From Anaerolineales bacterium (GTDB lineage Bacteria > Chloroflexota > Anaerolineae > Anaerolineales > UBA4823): 14,717 nucleotides of DNA. Location of the stretch: positions 1 to 14,717 of the forward strand of contig JAFGBV010000156.1 of assembly GCA_016932955.1 (NCBI GenBank). Reading direction: 5' to 3'. Positions 6,876-12,227 of this stretch are shown here, piece by piece; position 1 is the stretch's first letter; every line of letters starts with the position of its first letter. Made by a program: the position numbers and the translations under genes. Below the pieces are notes generated by a model, which saw nothing but the letters and a program-made list of their open reading frames with translations, was not told the DNA's origin and did not search any database.

Positions 6876-6904
6876 AATATACACGATTTTTAGCCAAGCT
6901 GCAA
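6876..6904 (-). promoter_or_regulatory. Promoter of the lysine-rich mini-gene
   Basis: On the minus strand TTGCAG (6904-6899) is 17 bp from TATATT (6881-6876). The predicted start is near 6869, giving a leader of about 54 nt that contains the strong AAGGAGG site. Confidence 0.6.
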
Positions 6905-6948
6905 CTATTGAATGTGGAGGGATATCGAGCTTTCTGTCCACGCTTTTC

Positions 6949-6977
6949 TTGACGTGGAGGCAAAAAGCGGCTACAAT
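6949..6977 (+). promoter_or_regulatory. Strong sigma70-type promoter of the rplY leader
   Basis: TTGACG at 6949-6954 and TACAAT at 6972-6977 are exactly 17 bp apart, one of the two best-matching promoters in the window. Transcription would start near 6984. The transcript meets a terminator hairpin within about 10 nt of its 5' end and, if it reads through, has a leader of about 260 nt before the rplY ATG. Confidence 0.75.
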
Positions 6978-6992
6978 ACAGCCCGTTCTGAA

Positions 6993-7022
6993 GACGTCTC
7001 CGTGTGGAGGCGGCCTTTTTTT
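6993..7022 (+). terminator. Intrinsic terminator or attenuator in the rplY leader
   Basis: CGTCTCC (6995-7001) pairs with GGAGGCG (7006-7012), including one T-G pair, around the loop GTGT. One mismatch and a G-C pair extend it, and seven T residues follow (7016-7022). It lies directly after the promoter at 6949-6977. It would give a transcript of about 38 nt unless RNA polymerase reads through, so it acts either as an attenuator for rplY or as the end of a very small RNA. Confidence 0.6.
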
Positions 7023-7133
7023 GCTGGAAATAGACATAGCGCTGAAGGTGATTGGATCAGCGTCGAACAGGATGCGGTGTTGTTAGCCCAATTTGTAGGC
7101 AATCTGCTTGTCAGTAGCCGCCGCTGAGGCGCT

Positions 7134-7185
7134 CAACTGGTAGAGCAGTTGTAATACCTACCGGTGAAAACCGGAATTTTATTTT
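7134..7185 (+). promoter_or_regulatory. Paired hairpins in the rplY leader
   Basis: CAACTG (7134-7139) pairs with CAGTTG (7146-7151) around GTAGAG. CCGGT (7161-7165) pairs with ACCGG (7170-7174) around GAAA, a GNRA tetraloop, and is followed by AATTTTATTTT. The second hairpin resembles a weak terminator, but its stem of 5 bp is short. Both lie just before the loop E-like structure and are probably part of one folded leader. Confidence 0.45.
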
Positions 7186-7187
7186 GA

Positions 7188-7230
7188 GAGCGATGGTAAC
7201 CTGGAGAGAAGCTCCGGGTGAGAGGCGCTC
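7188..7230 (+). promoter_or_regulatory. 5S rRNA loop E mimic, likely L25 autoregulatory site
   Basis: The RNA folds as a lower helix GAGCG (7188-7192) with CGCTC (7226-7230), an internal loop ATGGTA (7193-7198) opposite GAGAGG (7220-7225), and an upper helix ACCTGGAG (7199-7206) with CTCCGGGT (7212-7219) capped by AGAAG. In E. coli 5S rRNA, loop E has AUGGUA opposite GAGAGU, and it is the binding site of L25. Here five of the six stacked non-canonical pairs (A-G, U-A, G-G, G-A, U-G) can form identically; the last would be A-G rather than A-U. The structure ends one base before the rplY ribosome site, so L25 bound here would block initiation. The sequence and fold are seen; the regulation is inferred. 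Confidence 0.72.
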
Positions 7231-7243
7231 GAGGAAGGAAATA

Positions 7244-7876
7244 ATGGAAAAGATCGTTTTACAGGCCGTTCGCCGCGAGGTAATTGGCAAACAGGTGAGG
7301 GCGCTACGCAGGGATGGGAAACTCCCCGCAGTTATTTATGGGCGCCATATTCAGCCCATCCCCATCGTACTGGATTTTCGAGAAGTTACCCGCTCTCTAT
7401 CAGGTGTGGGGGCGTCGACGTTGCTTGAGGTTCAGGTGGATGGCCAACCGTTCCAGACATTGGTGCGCGAGAAGCAGCGTCACCCGGTCATTGGTGGATT
7501 GATCCACATCGATTTTTTGGCTGTTTCGATGGATGAGAAGCTGCGAACCACGGTTGCAGTGGAGCTGGTGGGCAAATCGCCTGCAGTCGAAATGTTCAAC
7601 GCAATCTTGGTTGATGGGGCTAACGAGCTCGAGATCGAATGCTTGCCCCAAGATCTACTGGATGTGATTCGGGTAGATGTGACCGGCTTGAAAGAGATTG
7701 GTGATGTGATTTATGTAAGCGATCTAAAGGTGGGCGAGGGGATCGAGATTCTCAGTGATCCCGAGATGATGATTGCTACTGTCACGGCGCCGGAGGCTGA
7801 AGAGGTTGTCGAAGTTGCTGCAGCAGCAGAGGAACCCGAAATGATCGAGAGGGGCAAGAAGGAAGAAGAGGAATAA
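7244..7876 (+). CDS. rplY: 50S ribosomal protein L25 (CTC-type, long form)
   Basis: A 210-residue L25/Ctc/TL5 protein that binds loop E of 5S rRNA in the central protuberance of the 50S subunit. The N-terminal 5S-binding domain (1-95) has GKQVRALRRDGKLPAVIYG (positions 15-33), the RNA-facing basic loop, and QRHPVIGGLIHIDF (78-91). The second beta domain (96-182), typical of the long form, includes PQDLLDVIRVDVTGL. An acidic, alanine-rich tail ends in KKEEEE. The ATG at 7244 is chosen over in-frame ATGs at 7184 and 7193 because GAGGAAGG (7231-7238) precedes it properly and the family starts here; the upstream ATGs lie in or next to the structured leader. It is monocistronic, with its own terminator, and probably represses its own translation. 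Confidence 0.96.
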   Translation: MEKIVLQAVRREVIGKQVRALRRDGKLPAVIYGRHIQPIPIVLDFREVTRSLSGVGASTLLEVQVDGQPFQTLVREKQRHPVIGGLIHIDFLAVSMDEKLRTTVAVELVGKSPAVEMFNAILVDGANELEIECLPQDLLDVIRVDVTGLKEIGDVIYVSDLKVGEGIEILSDPEMMIATVTAPEAEEVVEVAAAAEEPEMIERGKKEEEE

Positions 7877-7895
7877 TCTTCTTTTCATATTGGTT

Positions 7896-7932
7896 GCTGG
7901 TTTTGGCGCCTCCCTGCCAAAACCAGCATTTT
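7896..7932 (+). terminator. Terminator after rplY
   Basis: GCTGGTTTTGGC (7896-7907) and GCCAAAACCAGC (7916-7927) form a perfect 12-bp stem with an 8-nt loop, followed by ATTTTA. It lies between two convergent genes, rplY and the METTL25-like methyltransferase (stop at 7935). A clear T-tract exists only on the plus side, so it mainly serves rplY. Confidence 0.85.
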
Positions 7933-7934
7933 AA

Positions 7935-8615
7935 TTACTGCATCCGCTTAAGCAAACACCTGCCCAGGCAACAGAGCCCGATATTCTGGCCTTTGAAGTT
8001 CAGGCGGAAGGGGTAAACACTCAATCCCTGGCGGACAGCGTAATCTGCCAGGCTTTCGAGCCATTGAACGCCTATGGGCGGGTAGAATGGCTCGTCGATC
8101 ACACAGCAAGGAAAGATGACGAAACCGCAACCAAATTCTACCGCGGCGTCGATAATTGCGGCGTTGCAGCCATGGGCGTGCATAGCAACTAATAAATCGT
8201 AATGTTGACCCATGCTGGGATCAAAAGCGAGGGGCAGATAGGCGACCTTTGTATCAGGATCGATGTGTACCCGTTTTCCGTAAGCAATATCTTTATATTT
8301 GACTGGCAAGGCTTGTGTAACGGGGTCAATGATTGTCACATCCCACCCACTCTGGCGGAGTAAAAAGGCCAGCAAGCCCTTGCCCCCACCGATGTCAGCA
8401 ACACGACAAGGATAAAAATGGTAGATCAGCCATTGGTGAAGTAATTGAAAGCGAAATTTCTTCATCTTTCGCAGTTTTCCGGCTTCGGGTGCGGTTGTTT
8501 CGATAAAGGTGGCTAATTGGGGATCGGGCAGGGCATCACCTGATGTGTTTCGAGTGATACGATGCAGGCTTTTGATGAGCGCGTTCCCGTACTCCTGGGC
8601 ATGGCGCTGGGTCAT
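7935..8615 (-). CDS. SAM-dependent methyltransferase, METTL25/GSTCD-like (Methyltransf_32 type)
   Basis: A 226-residue protein with a Rossmann methyltransferase core. ADIGGGKG (73-80) is the SAM-binding loop, IIDP (95-98) the acidic motif at the end of strand beta-2, MHAHG (145-149) the motif IV region, and FPCC (168-171) follows it. The combination of DIGGGKG, an H-A-C/H-G segment and PCC resembles the METTL25/GSTCD group, whose members methylate protein or RNA substrates that are mostly undefined. This one is short and compact. It begins with an ATGA overlap with the Nudix gene stop, so translation is coupled, and it ends the trmI-nudix operon. The substrate is unknown; the trmI neighbour makes an RNA or ribosome substrate a reasonable guess only. 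Confidence 0.75.
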   Translation of the reverse strand: MTQRHAQEYGNALIKSLHRITRNTSGDALPDPQLATFIETTAPEAGKLRKMKKFRFQLLHQWLIYHFYPCRVADIGGGKGLLAFLLRQSGWDVTIIDPVTQALPVKYKDIAYGKRVHIDPDTKVAYLPLAFDPSMGQHYDLLVAMHAHGCNAAIIDAAVEFGCGFVIFPCCVIDEPFYPPIGVQWLESLADYAVRQGLSVYPFRLNFKGQNIGLCCLGRCLLKRMQ

Positions 8616-9238
8616 GAGGCCAATCCCAATACTTTCAGTAAGGTCACGGTGATCTCTGCACTTATTCCCCAGAGCATCTCACCATCATAAGGCTGAAAAT
8701 AAATGACCGGTGGGCTGTTGGAGTGGATTATCTGGGCGTAATGAGAGGGGATTGCGCGCTGTCGAACTTCACGGTTAGATGGGTCGGCAAGCCAGGGCAA
8801 CGGGATGGAGAAAATGCGGCTTACTTCTTCGTGTTGCAATAGGAAATTGTAAGGCCAAGGGATAACACCAACAACGGGGGTTACGCTGTAATTGGTGATA
8901 GTGAGAAAGTTGTTGAGCTGGCCAAGGATGCGGACATCTTGCGGGCATAAGGCGATCTCTTCTTTGGCTTCGCGCAGTGCGGTTTCTTCGGGAGTACTGT
9001 CCTCAGGGTCGCTGCGACCGCCTGGAAAAGCCACCTGTCCGCGGTGTTCAGCCAGACGCTCTGAACGACGTGTCAACAGGATATGCCAATTGTTCTCAAA
9101 GCGAAAGAGCGGGACCAAGACAGCAGCGGGATAAGGCGCATCTGAGAGAAAAGCGGAGGGATAGCCCTCTTCCAAAGGGGGCTCTTGCGACTGCGCTAGA
9201 CGGCGGGCTATCTCTTCAGCGGAAAAATCCAGGCTCAT
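8612..9238 (-). CDS. Nudix hydrolase, CoA pyrophosphatase type (NudL/NUDT7-like)
   Basis: A 208-residue Nudix protein. The segment LLTRRSERLAEHRGQVAFPGG (about 54-74) carries the LLTxRS...HxGQVxFPGG signature that precedes the Nudix box in coenzyme A diphosphatases. The box itself (73-98) includes the catalytic REAKEE at 89-94 that binds Mg2+; the usual Gly near its end is Ala (EEIAL). The predicted reaction splits CoA or its oxidised or acylated forms into 3',5'-ADP and phosphopantetheine. The ATG at 9238 lies 20 nt after the trmI stop and has only a weak ribosome site. The stop overlaps the next methyltransferase start by 4 nt. The family call is firm; the exact substrate is inferred from the signature. 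Confidence 0.9.
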   Translation of the reverse strand: MSLDFSAEEIARRLAQSQEPPLEEGYPSAFLSDAPYPAAVLVPLFRFENNWHILLTRRSERLAEHRGQVAFPGGRSDPEDSTPEETALREAKEEIALCPQDVRILGQLNNFLTITNYSVTPVVGVIPWPYNFLLQHEEVSRIFSIPLPWLADPSNREVRQRAIPSHYAQIIHSNSPPVIYFQPYDGEMLWGISAEITVTLLKVLGLAS

Positions 9239-9258
9239 ATCACAATGTCTTTAGGCAT

Positions 9259-10137
9259 TCAAGCAGGATCAGGAATGGGCGAATCTGGCTCTGCTGGCTC
9301 ATGCCCTACGTCGAAAGGCTCTGCGTTGGTTTCTTCACCCAAGTTATCCCAGGGTGTTACAGCGCGAGCAAAGATCAAGAAGCCTGTATGTGCTACCATG
9401 CGATCAGTCGGTCGCAAGCGATCTGGCACTGCCTTATAGAAACGTAACATGGTCTCGCAAACATCGATGAAGGCAAACTGCTCACGTTTCAGGGCAATCA
9501 ACAGGCGTGAAACCTGATTGGTAGTGGGCAGGATGCTGCCAAATTGACCGCCTGATTTCAACGCCAGGCGCGACTGGGAGATATAATCCTCGGGGCTGGG
9601 TACATCCAGGAAAAGAGCATCTACATCTGCTTCGTCGAATCCGGCACTGATATCGTGAAGTTTAAACGTGACACGATCTGCCATCCCCAGCCTTTCCAGG
9701 TTTTTTTCTGCGAGCCTCAGCATTTCGGGGCGCACTTCGTAGGAAGTTACCCTGCCCTGTGGACCGACGGCATGTGCCAGGGCGGTGGTGAAGGCACCAG
9801 AGCCTGAGCCAGCCTCGATCACATGCTGACCGGGACCGATACCCATCGTGACCAGGATATAACCGATATCCTTGGGATACATGATCTGAGTATTCCGGCG
9901 CGTCTCTAACAATAAGTCGCTGAGGGAGGGTTGGAGGATCACAAAAGGGCTTCCCAGGTGGCTTTTCACACGGCTGCCCCACGCCAAACCAATCAAATCA
10001 TGGTGGTGTAAGACACCGCGGTGTGTTTCCAGGCGCGCATCTGGATCCAGAAGGATAATGAAGCGCTTGTTCTGGGCTGAGATCAACAACGCAAGATCGC
10101 CGGGTTGTGTGTGAGATTTAGGATTGAGTTCGCTCAT
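9259..10137 (-). CDS. trmI: tRNA (adenine58-N1)-methyltransferase TrmI
   Basis: A 292-residue class I methyltransferase that makes m1A58 in the T-loop of tRNA, usually as a homotetramer. The N-terminal beta domain (1-75) is followed by RRNTQIMYPKD (80-90), characteristic of TrmI. The SAM site is IEAGSGSGAF (107-116) with SYE (132-134). FLDVPSP (176-182) carries the catalytic-region Asp178. The last 30 residues are acidic and proline-rich and extend past the usual end. The ATG at 10137 is preceded by AGAGG at close spacing. An extended -10 promoter (TGTTATAAT) lies about 45 bp upstream. It is the first gene of a three-gene operon with the Nudix and METTL25-like genes. It diverges from the second cold-shock gene. 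Confidence 0.95.
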   Translation of the reverse strand: MSELNPKSHTQPGDLALLISAQNKRFIILLDPDARLETHRGVLHHHDLIGLAWGSRVKSHLGSPFVILQPSLSDLLLETRRNTQIMYPKDIGYILVTMGIGPGQHVIEAGSGSGAFTTALAHAVGPQGRVTSYEVRPEMLRLAEKNLERLGMADRVTFKLHDISAGFDEADVDALFLDVPSPEDYISQSRLALKSGGQFGSILPTTNQVSRLLIALKREQFAFIDVCETMLRFYKAVPDRLRPTDRMVAHTGFLIFARAVTPWDNLGEETNAEPFDVGHEPAEPDSPIPDPA

Positions 10138-10182
10138 GGGCCTCTTTGCCGTCTAGATTTCGAACGATTAACGAATTGTTGC

Positions 10183-10191
10183 ATTATAACA
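10183..10191 (-). promoter_or_regulatory. Extended -10 promoter of the trmI operon
   Basis: On the minus strand the sequence TGTTATAAT (10191-10183) is a perfect TATAAT with a TGn extension. A weak -35 (TTCCTA, 10210-10205) lies 16 bp upstream. Transcription would start near 10176 and give a leader of about 38 nt. Confidence 0.6.
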
Positions 10192-10316
10192 GGTCAGGCG
10201 CATCTAGGAATTCGTGGATTAGCAGAGTACCAGAATCCCATAATTGGATGATGTAGAGAAGGTTCTAGGGCAAGATCAGGACATTTTTCCGCTGGATGAG
10301 TACCGGCTTAATAACC

Positions 10317-10345
10317 TTGACGAAAGTGTGCAATACTGATAAACT
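10317..10345 (+). promoter_or_regulatory. Promoter of second cold-shock gene
   Basis: TTGACG (10317-10322) is 17 bp from TAAACT (10340-10345), which is preceded by TGA as an extended -10. The predicted start near 10352 gives a leader of about 165 nt. The same TGn-TAAACT -10 occurs at the delta-60 gene. Confidence 0.6.
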
Positions 10346-10370
10346 GCATTCCAATCAAGTTGCACGTGTG

Positions 10371-10484
10371 TTCTTTCTGGAGTTCGAAAGAAGCCGGTCT
10401 GGACAGTAGTGCGTTCGGGCCGGTGGTGTTTAACCTGGCACAGCCGGCAAGACCCCGCAGTAGTAAGACCACGTTGGCAACACC
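10371..10484 (+). promoter_or_regulatory. Structured 5' leader of second csp
   Basis: TTCTTTC (10371-10377) pairs with GAAAGAA (10386-10392) in a local hairpin. GGTGTT (10425-10430) can pair with AACACC (10479-10484), and GTGGT (10423-10427) with ACCAC (10468-10472) as an alternative. GCCGG (10393-10397) can pair with CCGGC (10444-10448). Such mutually exclusive pairings resemble the temperature-dependent leaders of cold-shock mRNAs. The pairing is seen; temperature response is inferred. Confidence 0.45.
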
Positions 10485-10517
10485 AAACTTTATTCTTTAG
10501 TAAGGAGTAATGCAACA

Positions 10518-10730
10518 ATGAGCGAACGTGTAACAGGCACGGTCAAGTGGTTCAACGCCAGCAAGGGTTATGGCTTCATCGAGCGACCGGGCGGACCCGA
10601 TGTGTTCGTCCACTTCTCGGCGATCCAGAGCGAAGGCTACAAGTCCCTGAATGAGGGGCAGCGCGTTGAGTTCACGATCGAGCAGGGCCCGAAGGGTCTG
10701 CAGGCAGCCAATGTCTTGAAGCTGTCCTAA
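10518..10730 (+). CDS. csp: Cold-shock domain protein (CspA family), second copy
   Basis: A 70-residue cold-shock-domain protein, closely related to the one at 256-465 (identical over [14 protein letters not shown] and [10 protein letters not shown]). RNP1 is KGYGFI (16-21) and RNP2 is the canonical VFVHF (29-33), unlike the VFVHH of the first copy. The ATG at 10518 follows TAAGGAG at about 10501-10507. Its own promoter, a structured leader of about 165 nt and a strong terminator make it monocistronic. It is likely an RNA chaperone binding single-stranded RNA through the aromatic face. The differences at RNP2 and in the loop after it suggest the two copies differ in ligand preference or in expression. 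Confidence 0.97.
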   Translation: MSERVTGTVKWFNASKGYGFIERPGGPDVFVHFSAIQSEGYKSLNEGQRVEFTIEQGPKGLQAANVLKLS

Positions 10731-10755
10731 TTTCTATCGTCCATACAAAGCACAG

Positions 10756-10790
10756 ATCCCCTTGCAGCCAGGCAAGGGGATTTGATTTTT
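10756..10790 (+). terminator. Intrinsic terminator after second csp
   Basis: ATCCCCTTGC (10756-10765) and GCAAGGGGAT (10772-10781) form a perfect 10-bp stem with a 6-nt loop, followed by TTGATTTTT. It also sits directly after the stop of the convergent membrane protein gene (stop at 10789-10791), again with very tight packing. Confidence 0.92.
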
Positions 10791-11067
10791 AATTCTTTGG
10801 TTTATGTTCGATTTCAACAAGGCTCAACCAGTAGCCGACTCCCAAGAATATCGCACTTGCGAGCGTGGCTGACCCCAGGTGCAACTGACCTACGCTGTCG
10901 AAGGTCCAGCCAAGGGCATTGGCAATAAGGTGACCAGCCCAGAATCCGATCCAGCTCAATATGAGGTAAAAGAGAAGGCGACCGGCGCCGCCACCTCGCC
11001 AGAGGTGGAAAATAGCGCCGTAAAGGGTGGAAAGGATAAAACCAAGAAGCAACATTGGTGTAGACAT
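10789..11067 (-). CDS. Small membrane protein of unknown function
   Basis: A 92-residue protein with three predicted membrane helices (about 4-22, 31-53 and 63-84) and a short charged C-terminus, IEHKPKN. I do not recognise a family. Glycines are common in the helices and WRGGGAGR (23-30) forms a positively charged loop between helices 1 and 2. It starts 12 nt after the mnmA stop, with an AGGGA ribosome site, so it is probably the last gene of the iscS-mnmA transcript. Nothing in the protein links it to tRNA thiolation; the association may only be operonic. The csp terminator hairpin follows its stop. Confidence 0.75.
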   Translation of the reverse strand: MSTPMLLLGFILSTLYGAIFHLWRGGGAGRLLFYLILSWIGFWAGHLIANALGWTFDSVGQLHLGSATLASAIFLGVGYWLSLVEIEHKPKN

Positions 11068-11079
11068 AAGATATCCCTA

Positions 11080-12156
11080 TCAAGTGAAAGATTCTACCTG
11101 GATGATACCACCACCCAGGCAAACTTCGCCATCATATATCACCGCAGCCTGACCGGGAGTGATATCGCGCAGTGAATAGTCAAACCGCATGTGAGCAATT
11201 CTGGAATCAAGAGGAGTGATTGTGGCAGGCACTTGTGGGGCTTTATAGCGGATCTTAACCTGAGCGCGCAATGGACTTTCTGGGGGGAGGCCGGATATCC
11301 AGTTCATGTCGCTGGCAGTCAATTCGATCTTGCCTAATTCCCCCACAGGGCCCACGATGAGTGCATTGCGCGCGCTATCTTTGGCAAGTACATAGAGAGG
11401 GTGCGTTGAGGCAATTCCGAGCCCTTTTCGTTGCCCAATCGTGTAAAAAGCTAGGCCGCTGTGGTTACCCAGTAGATGACCGGCGCGGTCCAAGATAGGG
11501 CCAGGATTTGAAACGTGGGGGGCGTGACGAAGGAGAAATGCTTGTGCGGTGCTATTTCCTAGGAAGCAGAGATCCTGGCTCTCTGGGCGTTCTGCGACAG
11601 GTAACCCCAATTGGCGCGCAAGATGGCGCACCTGGGGCTTGGTATATTCACCAAGAGGGAAGACAGCCCGTTGGAGAATTTCTTGATTGAGCATGTGTAG
11701 CACGTAGGATTGATCCTTGGCAGTGTCGCGAGCCCGGAGGAGAAGGATGCGCTCGGACTCATCGCAACGCAAACGGGCATAATGTCCGGTGGCGAGTGCA
11801 TCTGCGCCTAGAGCGAGAACGTACTGGAGGAGGAATTGCCAGCGAATGATACGGTTACACACTAAGCAAGGGTTCGGGGTGATGCCCTGCGCATAGCCGT
11901 CAAGAAAGGATCGCACCACATTGTAGTAGAATTCGTGACGAGCATCTAAGACAAAGAAGGGAATATCCAGCTTGGCCGCAACTCGCCGGGCAAGTGCCAT
12001 ATCTTCAGGGGTACAGCATCGGTTTTCTTTCTCAGCGCCGGGCTCATTCCACAAGTGCAGCATCACGCCAAATACTCTGAAGCCTTGTTGTACCAAGAGG
12101 GCAGCTGCTACGGCGCTATCGACTCCACCACTCAAGGCTACTGCAACATGTCTCAT
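11080..12156 (-). CDS. mnmA: tRNA-specific 2-thiouridylase MnmA
   Basis: A 358-residue enzyme that adds sulfur to C2 of U34 in tRNA for Lys, Glu and Gln, using ATP and sulfur passed on from cysteine desulfurase. The PP-loop SGGVDS (9-14) binds ATP. TPNPCLVCN (93-101) holds C97 and C100, and ESQDLCF (192-198) holds C197. C100 and C197 correspond to the conserved nucleophile and persulfide cysteines, and C97 completes a CxxC form. RCCTPEDM (46-53) is typical of a bacterial subfamily. The C-terminal beta-barrel includes FYTIGQRKGLGI. The ATG at 12156 follows AAAGGGA at about 10 nt. It lies 71 nt downstream of the cysteine desulfurase gene, its natural partner, and 12 nt upstream of a membrane protein gene. 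Confidence 0.96.
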   Translation of the reverse strand: MRHVAVALSGGVDSAVAAALLVQQGFRVFGVMLHLWNEPGAEKENRCCTPEDMALARRVAAKLDIPFFVLDARHEFYYNVVRSFLDGYAQGITPNPCLVCNRIIRWQFLLQYVLALGADALATGHYARLRCDESERILLLRARDTAKDQSYVLHMLNQEILQRAVFPLGEYTKPQVRHLARQLGLPVAERPESQDLCFLGNSTAQAFLLRHAPHVSNPGPILDRAGHLLGNHSGLAFYTIGQRKGLGIASTHPLYVLAKDSARNALIVGPVGELGKIELTASDMNWISGLPPESPLRAQVKIRYKAPQVPATITPLDSRIAHMRFDYSLRDITPGQAAVIYDGEVCLGGGIIQVESFT

Positions 12157-12227
12157 GAAGTATATCCCTTTGGTTTCCGCCGTGCAATTAAGATATTAAG
12201 GCGCTGACCGGGTATTTTCACGGTTTC

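Larger units (their letters stand above)
6816..7243. other. Divergent regulatory spacer between mini-gene and rplY
   Basis: This 428-bp stretch has no convincing protein gene. It holds back-to-back promoters (minus strand 6876-6904, plus strand 6949-6977), an intrinsic terminator only about 20 bp after the plus promoter, and several hairpins (7040-7062, 7134-7151, 7161-7174). It ends in the 5S-like loop E structure next to the rplY ribosome site. The heptamer GTGGAGG occurs at 6914-6920, 6954-6960 and 7004-7010. Reading frames here are short and lack ribosome sites. Confidence 0.7.
10138..10517. other. Divergent spacer between trmI and second csp
   Basis: A 380-bp stretch without a supported protein gene. 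It holds the trmI promoter (10183-10191, minus) and the csp promoter (10317-10345, plus). The transcribed csp leader of about 165 nt folds into several hairpins. The portion from about 10212 to 10310 shows nothing I recognise. Confidence 0.7.

Noticed and set aside
6632..6952. Plus-strand frame of 106 codons with a hydrophobic middle.
   Set aside because: Its hydrophobic Phe/Leu/Ser stretch is the complement of the Lys codons of the 26-residue minus-strand gene, and no ribosome site precedes it.
6707..7137. 11-base match AGGCGCTCAAC at 6707-6717 and 7127-7137.
   Set aside because: A pair of 11-mers is expected by chance in a window of this size, and the first copy has no structural context.
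7122..7195. tRNA gene: GCTC, AACTGGTA, GAGC at 7131-7146 looks exactly like a tRNA D-arm.
   Set aside because: No acceptor stem, no anticodon stem and no TTCGA T-arm follow at tRNA distances. The segment fits better as part of the rplY leader, though a tRNA relic cannot be excluded.
7184..7243. Longer L25 reading from ATG 7184 or 7193.
   Set aside because: The added residues match nothing in L25, lie in the loop E-like structure, and lack a ribosome site. GAGGAAGG correctly precedes the ATG at 7244.
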